NCBI RefSeq assembly: GCF_030272615.1
Contig: NC_081412.1
Location: forward strand, 544,532,370-544,596,369
Origin: Cryptomeria japonica
Lineage: Eukaryota > Streptophyta > Pinopsida > Cupressales > Cupressaceae
Reading direction: 5' to 3'
Length of the DNA stretch: 64,000 nt
In this document: positions 47,601 to 58,368 of the stretch, one piece after another
Layout: every line of letters starts with the position of its first letter
Numbering within the stretch: position 1 is the first letter of the stretch
Position numbers and translations under genes: made by a program
The notes under the pieces: generated by a model
Seen by the model: only the letters and a program-made list of their open reading frames with translations
Databases searched by the model: none
Told to the model about the DNA's origin: nothing

Positions 47601-48790
47601 AGTTGTGATATCTCTAAGTTTGATGGGAAAATTGATGTAGATGTTGTTGACGATTATATTTCTAAATTGGAGATGTATTTCTTTGTAATATGTTAGATTA
47701 GAGAAAATTATGTATGCCCTACTTAAATTAGAATTCCAGTTCAACAATGTTGGATTGCTAGCTTTCTAGCTAAGGAGGAGTTGAAGGAACTCCACTTGAT
47801 TTAGTGATGGAGGTGAATTTCAGTTTTGGTGGTTTCATGGAGGTCATAAAGGAATATTTTTTCAAAAGATACAAATGAAGAAAAGTAAATTTTGTGGCAA
47901 CTGTGAGAGAAATTTTTTATTTTACTACATCAATACTTAATAACAACTTGAGAAGTTGATTCAAAAGGGTCATATTGACCAACTACTTTTGCTTTGTGGA
48001 AGCCCATTTTGTACTTTCCAAGAAGAAGATGGGATATGGTGATTCAAATCGATGATTGGGTCCTAATCAAGAGAACTATCAAGAACAATTTTTTTGATCC
48101 CTGAAATTGCTGACCTCTTGAACTAGCTCTGAGGAGATGAATTTTTCAACAAGACTGATTTGAAATTAGGGAACCATCAATTCCTTGTTGAGCTAATTAA
48201 CATTTGCAAGACTTTATTTGAGTCCAAGAAGGGCTTGTTTAAGTGGTTATTGATGCCCTTTGGCATAATCACTACATCAACAACATTCATTTGGATGATG
48301 AATGATGTACCCAGATTCTTCATAGGCTATTTGTGGTTGTCTACTTGGATGGCATTCTTATGTTCAAAAAGATATGGGAATAACACGTGACAAGTTCTTT
48401 GGAACTTGCATCAACTTAAGCTTTATACCAATATAGAGAAATGTTATTTTAGCATGGAGAGGATCTAGTACTTCAAGTAAACTGTTGGTGAAGATGGTGT
48501 AAATGTTGACCTAGAGAAGATCTTGATCTATAAACAATATATTGTTCCTAGGATTCTCATAAAACTCTTGAGTTTCTTGGGGCTAACCAAATTCCACATT
48601 AGGTTTTTGCTCACATTTATTCGCATTGCATTGCCTCTAAACATGCAACAAAACGGGGGCCTAAGAAATGTTCATATGAATAGGGTCACAACAACAAGCA
48701 TTCACTCAATTGAAATAGAAGTTTTGTTCAGTACCACTCTTTTGTTTTTTCTGATTTGTAGCAATCTTTTGAGATCAAAATAGATTCCTT
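47600..48790 (+). pseudogene. Ty3-gypsy fragment: gag piece joined to RT
   Basis: FDGKIDVDVVDDYISKLEMY at about 47616-47675 is a chromovirus-like Gag. After decayed sequence the frame jumps to RT: FFNKTDLKLGNHQFLVELIN (48140-48200), KGLFKWLLMPFGI and MMNDVPRFFIGY (48229-48330), a degraded catalytic region (YLDD not intact), KLYTNIEKCYF (48418-48450) and LLSFLGLTKFHIRF (48560). Zinc knuckle, protease and the first RT part are missing, so an internal deletion joined gag to RT. It is an old insertion inside CACTA 2. Confidence 0.75.
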
Positions 48791-48799
48791 AGAGCATGT

Positions 48800-49340
48800 A
48801 TGGGGAGCAATCTTGGCTAACATTAGCATCTACTTGCCTACCATAGTGAGACATTTTCTAACATAGTGCGTAGGCACCTAAAATATGACAGATATTTAAG
48901 CTATTGTTTAGGTTTGCATATAATGAAAGGACTACATATTGGAAGGAGACAATCATCCATACTTATCACAACCTTCTGCAACTCATGTAGACTCAAGGTG
49001 AGTTGCAAAATGACCATCAAAGGTGCTCCATATACCTACAATGGTGAACCATTTCTAACATAGTGTCACTTGAGACATTTTCTATTTACCATAACAAGAT
49101 GTTTTATAACATAGTGGGTAAGTACCTAAAATATAACAAAGAGATATATGCTTGACTTATCTTTCATCTGTAGCTTTGATAACAACACTTGGTTCTTGCA
49201 AGCATGAAACATTAGAATGACCTTAACTTTGGGATGTGACTCTTTCCGCTTACCTTTCTTTTTGTGAATATGCATAACACTATTTTGGAAATGATAATAT
49301 AGATCCTCATCCATTAAAAAATAATTATAATGGTAAAATT
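48800..49340. other. Non-coding sequence with a short duplicated word
   Basis: GAGACATTTTCTAACATAGTG (48848) and a similar GAGACATTTTCT..TAACATAGTG (49074) recur with nearby ACCTAAAATAT(G/A)AC words. This suggests a small, degraded repeat. Confidence 0.4.
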
Positions 49341-49343
49341 CAT

Positions 49344-49613
49344 AGACCTTGTGTAGGGTCCTCCAAGCCTAGAGTAAGGAGTTTGAAGCCTAGATAAATT
49401 GATTTGGCCTTATCCTGGCCATCAATGAGTGTGAACCTTGTCTTCACAAATTATGATCAGTTGCCATGATACTTGACCCTATCCTCATGGTGTTGGCTCA
49501 GTTCATATTAGTTTTCCCAAGCCTAGAAGCCAATTAATGTATCCAAGGGTGTCTAGAAGAATGGACTGTATGATCGTCAACTTTGTATGTTGAAACCATT
49601 CTACATGCCCCTA
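49344..49613. repeat. Direct repeat copy 1
   Basis: About 270 bp, closely matched at 50063-50404. Shared words include CTTGTGTAGGGTCCTCCAAG, ATACTTGACCCTATCCTCAT and GTATCCAAGGGTGTCTAGAA. Non-coding. Confidence 0.8.
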
Positions 49614-50062
49614 CCTCTGCATCATACACATGACTCAAGGATGATAGTGGGGTGTGCAAACATCCTATATGGATAGGACACAAGACTCTATACCATATAG
49701 TGCTAGGTGAAATGCATTTAATATCTTAGACTTACAGGGACATATGGGGAAGTTTGTGCGTGTGATAATGTCAGGAAAGGTTTGATATCCCTATGTATCA
49801 GACTTACAAAACTAGTGAAAGACAAAAAAAAATGTATTGAGAAGGAAAAAGATTGAGTTGCCTAATGTTTGGTGTTGAAGTGATGTGTGGGGACCCTACC
49901 AAGTTAAATACCTTGTTGTAGTTTCAAAGGGTGGAAAAAGAATAAGAATTTTATTTGCTGTCCTAGTAGACCATCCATCATAACATTGATTACCAATGAT
50001 GTGTGCATTGCAAACAAAGTTCTAGAGGAAGGTTCTTTCTATTGTAATACCAAGTGAGCGTT

Positions 50063-50404
50063 CCTAGACCTTGTGTAGGGTCCTCCAAGCCTAGAGAAAG
50101 GAGTTTGAATCCTAGATACATTGATTTGGCCTTGTGGCCATGAATGAGTGTTGAACCAATAGGAGAAGTCTTGAGACTGACAATTTTGGAAGTGTGGCAT
50201 TTTTGAGAGCCAACACTTAGGTGTGAACCTCGTCTTCACGTATTATGATTAGTTTCCATGATACTTGACCCTATCCTCATGGTCTTGGTTCAATTCATAT
50301 TAGCTTTCCCAAGCCTAGAAACCAAGTAATGTATCCAAGGGTGTCTAGAAGAATGGACTATATGATCATTAACTTTGTATGCTGAAACCATTATACATGC
50401 CCCT
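50063..50404. repeat. Direct repeat copy 2
   Basis: Second copy of the repeat at 49344, with about 70 extra bases near 50150-50220. Spacing between copy starts is about 720 bp. No coding role seen. Confidence 0.8.
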
Positions 50405-51014
50405 CCGTTGAGGGTATTGAGGAAGATTGGGATCAAAATAGTGTGTTTTGTTGAAGAAACATGATGTGAGAAGTTTGATGCAGAGGCAAGGGTAGAACTC
50501 AGTATTTCATATTAGGATAGAAACCACATTGATTATGCAAGTCAAATAAGGTCTCTCCAATGTTTAGGATGCACAAGGGAAACATTACTCATGTAAGTAT
50601 GCATAAGCATGGGAATGGATAGTTACTTTCCTTTTAAACTAATTTGGACAGTATTGAGAGGATCCTATAAGGATGACTATCACCATACTCTTGATGACTT
50701 CACAACATTGATAATGAATTCACATTAGACACTCATGGATTACCCCAATTATACATTAGTCAACTTAAGATATGATACAAGGATTGCATACCACAAAGCC
50801 ATTAGCATATCACCTGCTCTAAATCACCACAAAGCCATTAGATATGTTTTGAGATGAAAAAGAAGAGTTAAATGGTTTTGGTTCAATTTGCATTATTTCT
50901 ATGTTCAAGTAATTTAATTTGGTATATTATACTGAAACATGATTTCATAACTAACATTTAAACTTCTATATAACTAGTTCTATAGCCCGATTTTTTCTCT
51001 TGTGAAGAAAGACC
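50405..51014. other. Upstream region of the TNP2 gene
   Basis: AT-rich sequence before the TNP2 start codon. No definite promoter element; TATATAACT at about 50970 could serve as a TATA box 45 bp before the ATG, but this is weak. Confidence 0.35.
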
Positions 51015-53999
51015 ATGTCAGACAATATCAATGAACAACAAAATAAGGAGGCAATTGCGAGATTGTGGTCTAACTTAAAAAGAAAAGGTGATGGAAAATG
51101 TTATTGTCCCTACAAAATTTTTAAGGGGTTAAAGACTAGAAGACTTCTAATCAAAACAACTAAGAAACATTGTAGGCTGCATGGTCACATTGAAGGGGGA
51201 CATGATTATCATCCATTGGTAAGTTTTTCATTATATCATTTTAATAATTTATATACATAAGAAATAACTTGATGATGAGATCATGATCATGGTTTATTTA
51301 TGTTTATCATTTTTATATAGGTCGAGCACCACGAAGCGCATTATTTGGATCAACACAACCCGAAGAATATGGTTTTTGAAGTGGAGGAACATGGAGGTGT
51401 GAATATCAAAGTTGAAGATAATGATCCCATGGAAGATGACAATCATGAGCCACAAAACACAATTGAAGCTGATGGTACAGATACATTGATCCATGACAGA
51501 TTTAGTACCGGTGCAACTAATCATGATGATGAAGATGACCTTGATGTTGTTCATGATTTACCTCTACTTGAGAAGGCATATGAGGCCCTTTACGAAGGCT
51601 CCCAGACAACTCTTCTCTCCGTTGTATTGTTGTTGGTGAACTTCAAGGTTATGAATGGTTTATCCAACATAACAATCTCACATATGTTAAGGTATGTCAT
51701 ATATGTCATTATGGTTAATAAATGGTGAATCATGTACCATTAATATTCTTTGAATTAACAAATTATACCTTTTTTCTATAGATTGATAGGTGAGTTTTTG
51801 TTACCACCATCAAATATTCTACCTCGCTCATACTGATAATTATCTTCCATTATGAAAGATATTGGAATGGAGCATCAAGAAATAGATGCTTGTCCTAATG
51901 ATCATATTATATACCACAAACAACATGAATTTTGAATTCAATGCCCTGAATGTCATATCAGTAGATATCGAATAGACCAAATAACAAAAAAGGTGCCTCA
52001 AAAGGTTCTTAGTTATATTCCCATTATTCCACATATGCAACGATTATTCAAGTGCACTAGCTTGGCACTATTTATGGATTACCATTCATGCAATAGAAGT
52101 CGAGATGACATTACTTGAATGCCCGTGGATGGTTTAGCATTTATGGACATAGAGGAAAAGTGGCCGCACTTTGAAGAAGAACCTCGTAATCTCAGGCTTT
52201 CATTAGTAGTGAATGGTGTCAATCCATTTGGAGAGCTGAGATCTGTTTACTCAGTGTGGCCTGTTTTTGTTATCAATAATAACATTCCTCCATGGATGTC
52301 CATAAAGAGGGAGCACATAATGTTGGAAATGATTGTTCCAGGTATTTTATCATTTAATAGTCATCCACATTTAATTATAAATATTGTAGTAAAATGGTCA
52401 TAATAATTATGTAATGTTTTTGTTCATTCGATTAGGTAAGTACCAAGTTAAAGATATGAATGTGTATATTTAGCCTCTTATCGACGAGTTGATGGAGTTA
52501 TGGAATGGTGTCACTATGTATCACATCTCTAGACCAATAGGATAGACAATTTCAATTCCATACGATGCTTGTATGAACAATACATGATACCCCGGGGCTA
52601 ACACATTTTTGTGGTATGTTATAGTGTTCAAGTTGCACATGATAATTATAATTAAAAATATTAACATATTTAATCCAATTATACATTATCTTGTAGGTCT
52701 TCAAACAAAGGGAAAATTTTCATGTCTAGTTTGTTGTCCAAAGATGAAATCTCATCATTCAAAAACATTAGGAAAGAAGGTATTTGATGAGTATAGGCAC
52801 TTTATCCAGAAAAATCATGTATCGAAATACTGAAAAAAACATCTTTTCAATGGGAAAGAAGAGAATACATCAAAGCCATGAAGAATGACACCTCACTTGT
52901 GGTAGTTGGAATATAATAGATGTAACTATCAAGGTAATGCCATTCCATCTAATGGTTTATGTCATAAAACATATTTTTTATTGTGTTTTGTTTACTGATG
53001 ATGTGATTGATGATCATGAAGGTCGTCAAGGCATTAATGACCACCTTCCTAAGGGACTAAAAATTTATCCCCGATAATTTAGTAGGTTGCCCTACTACGA
53101 ACAATTACAAATTGTGTATTTATTTGATACTATGCATATTGGAAAGAATATAACAGAGACATTATGTAAAATATTGGATGGAAGGTGTGACAAAGAAAAA
53201 TTGTCAAAATTTGTAGTGACATTCAGGAATCCAATCATGCAATAAAAAATGTCACTCAATCAAATAGCCATGGAGACAAGATTAATATAAGTGACCTTCC
53301 TTTGTTATTAACGGACCATCAAAGCAATTCTATACAAAGAAGTCATACGAAAAATTCTATTTCCCACAAGATTTGTTGCGAACATAAACAATCTCATATA
53401 AAAGAAAAGTGAATTTGGGTGAGGGATGAAAATGCATGATTGACATACCTTCATTAAGGTAATTCATGTTCTTGTGTATTTACCATATATTTGTATACTG
53501 CACATGTACTTTTCATTGTATTATGTTAGAAAAAATTGAAAAGATAATTTTATAATTGTTGCAGTACGTTCTACCTCTATCTCTTCCAGACCACTTTAAC
53601 AATAATGTCAAGCAAGTCATATATGACCTTGGAAAATAAATGAGGTAAGTAGTGATATTTGTTCATTTCGTTGTATAGATATTATATTTGTGATTCATTT
53701 TACTTGTTATGTAATATATATTTTTCCGTCTTGAATATCTTATAGGTGGTTGTCATGTAAAGAAATCCATAAAGAAGATATTAAATATTGGAAGAGAAAA
53801 ATTCCTCATCTAATGTGTGAAATGCAAAAGTGTCTACCTTTAGGTTTTTTCAATGCACAAGAAGACTACCTCATACACCAAGTTGAGGAGATTGAATTGT
53901 GTGGACCTATACACACTAGGTCAATGTGGATGGTTGAGAGGAACTTGAAATTTTGAAGGCTTTGGTTTGACAAAGAGAAAATCCTATGTTATATATATG

Positions 54000-54899
54000 G
54001 TTAACCCCAAAGACACTGAGAGGGGGGGCTCAATCAGTGTCTGATCGGTAGATGAAAGATTTAAACTTATTTGCAACTTTATAACTAAAATTAATATACC
54101 GGTAAACAAATAATAATGCAGTAAAGAGAAACATAAGAATCAGCATCAATGCACACCATAACTCATATATTTTGGCGAGAAAACCCGGTACGGGAAAAAC
54201 CTCCATAGGATTTGTGACCCATAATATTTACTTACTTGCCAATATGAATAAATATTACTCTATACAATAGGGGCCTGCACATGCAAAAAGGCCAACTACC
54301 TATAGCTCACTGCTCAACAACAAAAATGGAGTCCCACTGACTACACAATTGGATGGTTAAATCCAATAACAACATACTGCTTCAAAATAGAATCTACAAT
54401 GTTGGATTCAGTACCAGTTTAAGCTCTATCTGATACCTCTACCAAAACCTTGCTGGTAAATGATTCTTCTTACATAGAATAGTCTTCTCTCATCTCTGCT
54501 TCTCATTCACTCTCAAAATAAATACATCATAGTGCATAAACAATTATCTGGTATCATATCCCTATCTTATCACATATACCAATTACATACACACATTTCA
54601 TTACCTACATTACATTTCAAATGACTTACAAGGTCTCATAGATATATGAGTCTTTACAATACATCATGTCGGCCATACAATTACAGTTTATATTACATAA
54701 ATAATATTATTTCCAAGTAGGCTTTGGATGCTGATATGATCTGTTGCCCGTGCAAACCAGATGTCGGTGTGAATAAGACTTGTAGTATCTGTCGGTGCCG
54801 GTATGTGATGTCTATTGATGGTTGAACCTATGAAACCATGTTGAACATTATTGCCACTTAGTTGCCACTTGTTTCCACTTGTTTCCATCAATTACAACA
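54000..54899 (-). repeat. LTR-like insertion in the TNP2 gene
   Basis: Minus strand begins TGTTGTAATTGATGGAAACA (from 54899) and ends near CCCCCCCTCTCAGTGTC (about 54010). The C-run end matches the antisense copia LTR at 42280 (CCCCCCCTTCTCAGTTGTC). AAACCCGGTACGGG at 54182 is a palindromic patch. No coding capacity. TNP2 motifs lie on both sides. Borders are uncertain and no target duplication was found, so a solo LTR is likely but not proven. Confidence 0.6.
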
Positions 54900-56022
54900 T
54901 CTACCATTCTCATCTGAGTGTATAATGCCAACATCCTAAGGTTTCTATGGTGGAGGGATATATGGTATACCAGACTATGGTGTACATTTTTTAATATCTT
55001 CCTAAGTTTGCAGCAAAGATCCACGTGGATCTCATTTGAGATCCCAACTCCATTAAAAATTTCCAAGGGGAGTACTTTATGGGGAAAGGTAGATTGAGGA
55101 AAGTGAGAGGAAATTATAAGATGTTATTGTAGTTAATTAATTATTAACCTTCAAAATAAATCAGTTGTAAGACGTCTATTTATTTTTTGTACAATTGGTC
55201 GAGAGTGGGATGCACTACATTTGTATATTGCAAATAATATTGATTGGATGACGGTATGGATTGAACATTGTCAACATTCTGGTTGCACATTAACATAGGA
55301 AGGTGTGGCTTCATTGGTTAAAGAAGCTCATCATAATGGGGATTCCAACATTACGCAAAGGGAAATTGATTTAGCATATGGTTTAAGAGATAAACAAGTA
55401 CATATAAATTTATTAATCACCCATATGTTTATCAACTCATGATGCAATAATTTTTACATATTTGACATATTGCAAGTCAAACACCACAACGCTATGTGAT
55501 GCAATGGTCATAAATTTTGCATCAAAAAGTTGGATGACATGAAGAAAACTTGTGATTATGGGATAACATCATTCTTTGAGGTGACAAATATTTCATCGAG
55601 AAATAACATACATCCTCAAGAGTCTCAAAATCGATACTATGGGATTTTGGATGATATACTTGAGTGTGACTTTAATTACTTCAAATTAGTTTTGTTCGTC
55701 GTCAAATGGTATAGGATACGATTGAATAAAAATGATCCTGATAGAACTGTTATTAAACATGATAAAGGCTTTACATCGGTTAATACAAGGTCATTTGAAC
55801 TAGTTGGGGATGTGCCCTATGTTCTTCCAAGCCAATGTGAGCAGGTATTTTACTCAAATTTTCCATATAAATCGGGTTGGTCATTTGTTATTAGACATGA
55901 TCCAAGAGCAAGGTCAATAAAGTATAATGTGATTGAAGAAGAAGACACTGAAGAAGTAGAAGATGATGTAGATGCTGATCATGATCAACAGTTCCTCGAT
56001 GATGATGAAGAAGAAGTTGATG

Positions 56023-56295
56023 ATGATGGGGATGGTGATGGTGATGGTGATGGTGATGGTGATGGTGATGGTGATGGTGATGGTAATGGTGATGGGGATG
56101 GGGATGGTGATGGTGATGGTGATGGTGATGGTGATGGTGATGGGGATGGTGATGGTGATGGTGATGGTGATGGTGATGGTGATGGTGATGATGAAGATGA
56201 TGGTGGTGGTGGTGTTGGTGGTGGTGGTGGTGGTGGTGATGATGATGATGATGATGATGAAGATGAGGATGAGGATGAGGATGAGGATGAGGATG

Positions 56296-56329
<34 letters not shown>

Positions 56330-56340
56330 GTTGGATGAAG
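56023..56340 (+). repeat. GATGGT microsatellite coding a Gly-Asp tail
   Basis: (GATGGT)n with GGG and AAT variants at 56023-56190, (GGT)n at 56198-56240, (GAT)n at 56238-56262, (GAGGAT)n at 56263-56302 and (GAT)n at 56303-56330. In the TNP2 frame this gives about 28 Gly-Asp pairs, a Gly run, Asp and Asp/Glu runs and a final stop at 56354. The frame stays open throughout. Confidence 0.92.
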
Positions 56341-56359
56341 AAGAAGATCAATGACATGA

Positions 56360-57480
56360 ATAAAATGTATAAGGTATGCAATTAGGATATTATCTATTTA
56401 ATATTGATTTCTTGATAGAAATTTATTTGACTTATATGGCTACATAATTAATTCATTATGTTTTGAATTCTAATGACATTACATAATTAATTCATGATGT
56501 ACCTTTTAATGTTTTTAATTCATGTTCCACCTCTAGCAGGTCCTAAGAGTAGAACTATGCTACCCCGAGGAAATGGTGATAGGGAGAGTGACTATTTATG
56601 TGACATTTTTTAAACTTTGTGTTTATTTATGGAATTTGGATTGTTTATTAGCTATATGATCAATGTTAATTTAAAATACATATGTGACATATTAGATGTT
56701 TATGATGATAGATGTGATATTTTTTGAACTTGGTTTTTATTTATAGATAGTGGATTGTTTATTACCTATGTGATGGATGGTGATTTATGACATATATATA
56801 ATGGATTACATGTTTATGATGTTCAATTACATATATGATGATACATATGTGATTCTTATGATGCTTATGATACATATATATTAATTGTTTATCAACTTAC
56901 AAATGTAATGCTTATGATGCTCAATTGATGGTGTTTATTTCATGTATATATTTTGTGTGATGTTGTCACCCATGGTGGAAATAGGTAATTGACAACAGAC
57001 ATTGTCAACCCTTTAGTTGAAGATCCTACATAGTCTACATAAAGTAAAGGTAAGGAATTAAAAAATTTACAATGATTATGATGACAACATATGTTTTTTA
57101 TTTAATACTCTTTTTGTCTACAAAGTTCATGCTGTTCATGTTGTGTACTATGTGAATTTTAGCTAACATAAGATAAATGAATTACATGTGCAAGAACCTG
57201 AACCCTTTTGACGAGGCTCCTGCACAGTCTCATGGATCGATAGGTATAAGTCAATAAACCCTATAGAAAGAGTTTATTTTTGAAAAACTACTTGGAAAAC
57301 AAACTTCCTCAATTTTTCAAACCTCGACATTAGTAGAAATATAATATAGTTATCAACACTTGAGGCCCCAGTTGGACTTATTTAGATTTTAATCTCAACA
57401 TCAACTTTAAGGCGGACTTCTTCATCAACATTACCCTCATTTGCAAAATTTCTCTCTCATTAGCAACTAACTCTTTCATT
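56360..57480 (+). other. Spacer with possible small exons of a second CACTA ORF
   Basis: Mostly AT-rich with many ATGATG/TATATG words. Possible short exons preceded by AG: 56541-56609 (GPKSRTMLPRGNGDRESDYL), 56999-57050 (DIVNPLVEDPT) and 57188-57242 (QEPEPF, shift, DEAPAQSHGSIG). The peptides fit the start of a CACTA second ORF in style, but splice borders are weak. Confidence 0.35.
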
Positions 57481-57494
57481 TGATGGAGTGCAGG

Positions 57495-58250
57495 TACCAC
57501 CAAATAGGTATTTGTTAGATGTGTCTTCCTCGAGTGAGGGAAATGCAAGAATAGAAAATGAAAATGAGATAGGTAGTAGGTCTACAATAGGGAGATCAAC
57601 CAGAGGTCAAAAGATTAGAAGAAAATTCAATAAATGCATGAGTTTTTCCTTGGTCAAGGGGGGTCATGTTAATATGATGATGAGACCAAAGAAAACATTG
57701 AGGTGCCCTTGAGGTACAAACATCTAAAAAAATAATGGGTATCCAAGGAACTTCCTCTAATAAACACCAATTTTTGTGTTAATGACAGGATAAATCACAT
57801 AGAACCTTCGTCGTTACACGGTTTGGGCCTATTTTCCATGGACAACATAATGGTCTATTACATAAAATTTGTTAAATTGATGGATTTTGTTGGACCTTGT
57901 TACAGTTACAATAATTAGATGCAGATTGTTCGATATTAAAAAAGTATGCGTAGGTATGCACTGTCAGCAAATTATATACAACAGAAAGATAATGATCAAA
58001 GTAAATGAGTGGTTGTATACATTGATGGAAGGCCAAAAGCAATAGGGCATATTGCAAGCTTTATAAATAGTATGTGACCTAGGTCAACTAATAAACAACC
58101 CAATTGCATATTTTAGGTGTGCAAGGGAAATCATGTATTTGTATGTGCCATAAAATCAATAAGTGCAGGGGAAGAGCTTCTAATCGATTACAATTTGAAT
58201 CGTATAGATACAAACAAGGTTACTATCATGGGGGTGGTACGTACTATATA
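57495..58250 (+). pseudogene. SET-domain (protein methyltransferase-like) sequence in CACTA 2
   Basis: After a lead (57495-57660: PPNRYLLDVSSSSEGNARIE, GRSTRGQKIRRKFNK), a frame reads DETKENIEVPLRYKHLKK (57681), LPLINTNFCVNDRINHIEPS and HGLGLFSMDNI (57817-57849), then RRYALSANYIQQKDNDQS (57951), VVVYIDGRPKAIGHIASFIN (58010-58069), KQPNCIF (58094) and VFVCAIKSISAGEELLIDYN (58135-58194). These match in order and spacing the three SET signatures: GxG(L/Y)F, the IDG..G.IA.(F/Y)IN.. block, and AI..I..GEEL..DY. Typical NHSC is INSM here, so a cofactor/catalytic Cys-His pair is absent. At least four stops or shifts (e.g. TGA at 58075, TAG at 58114). Probably captured host sequence. Confidence 0.75.
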
Positions 58251-58368
58251 CTCTTTAAATTAACCAACCTCCAATTAATGACTCCAATATACCATTTTAT
58301 TTTGAAATTTTTGTTAAATCTATTGGTTTGATTTTGCTAATGTTTTTATATTTTTTATTTGTCACAGG

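Larger units (their letters stand above)
51015..56354 (+). pseudogene. CACTA TNP2-type transposase, multi-exon, degenerate
   Basis: ATG at 51015. Exon 1 (51015-51218, donor GTAAGT) has CYCPYKIFKGLKTRR and KKHCRLHGHIEGGHDYHP; exon 2 is 51321-51691; exon 3 (51782-52341) holds the tnp2 core (ACPNDHIIYHKQHEF, CPECHISRYR, MPVDGLAFMDIEEKWPHF, NGVNPFGE, YSVWPVFVINNNIPPWM). Later exons carry VYI-PLIDELMELWNGV (52463), TKGKFSCLVCCPKM (52711), FDTMHIGKNITETLC (53127), KYWKRKIPHLMCEMQKCLP (53778) and, after an LTR insertion near 54000-54900, EIDLAYGLRDKQ (55358). The last open stretch (55530-56354) has the DUF4216-like NRYYGILDDILECDFNYFKL and FTSVNTRSFELV, then an acidic repeat tail. At least six stops; excises and inserts CACTA elements when intact. 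Confidence 0.88.

Noticed and set aside
53998-54899. Exact target-site duplication for the LTR-like insertion in TNP2
   Set aside because: No matching 4-6-bp direct repeat was found at any plausible pair of borders, so only approximate limits are given.
55914-56381. Antisense frame rich in Ile and Thr opposite the GATGGT repeat
   Set aside because: Complement of the coding microsatellite; the sense frame carries the TNP2 C-terminal domain.
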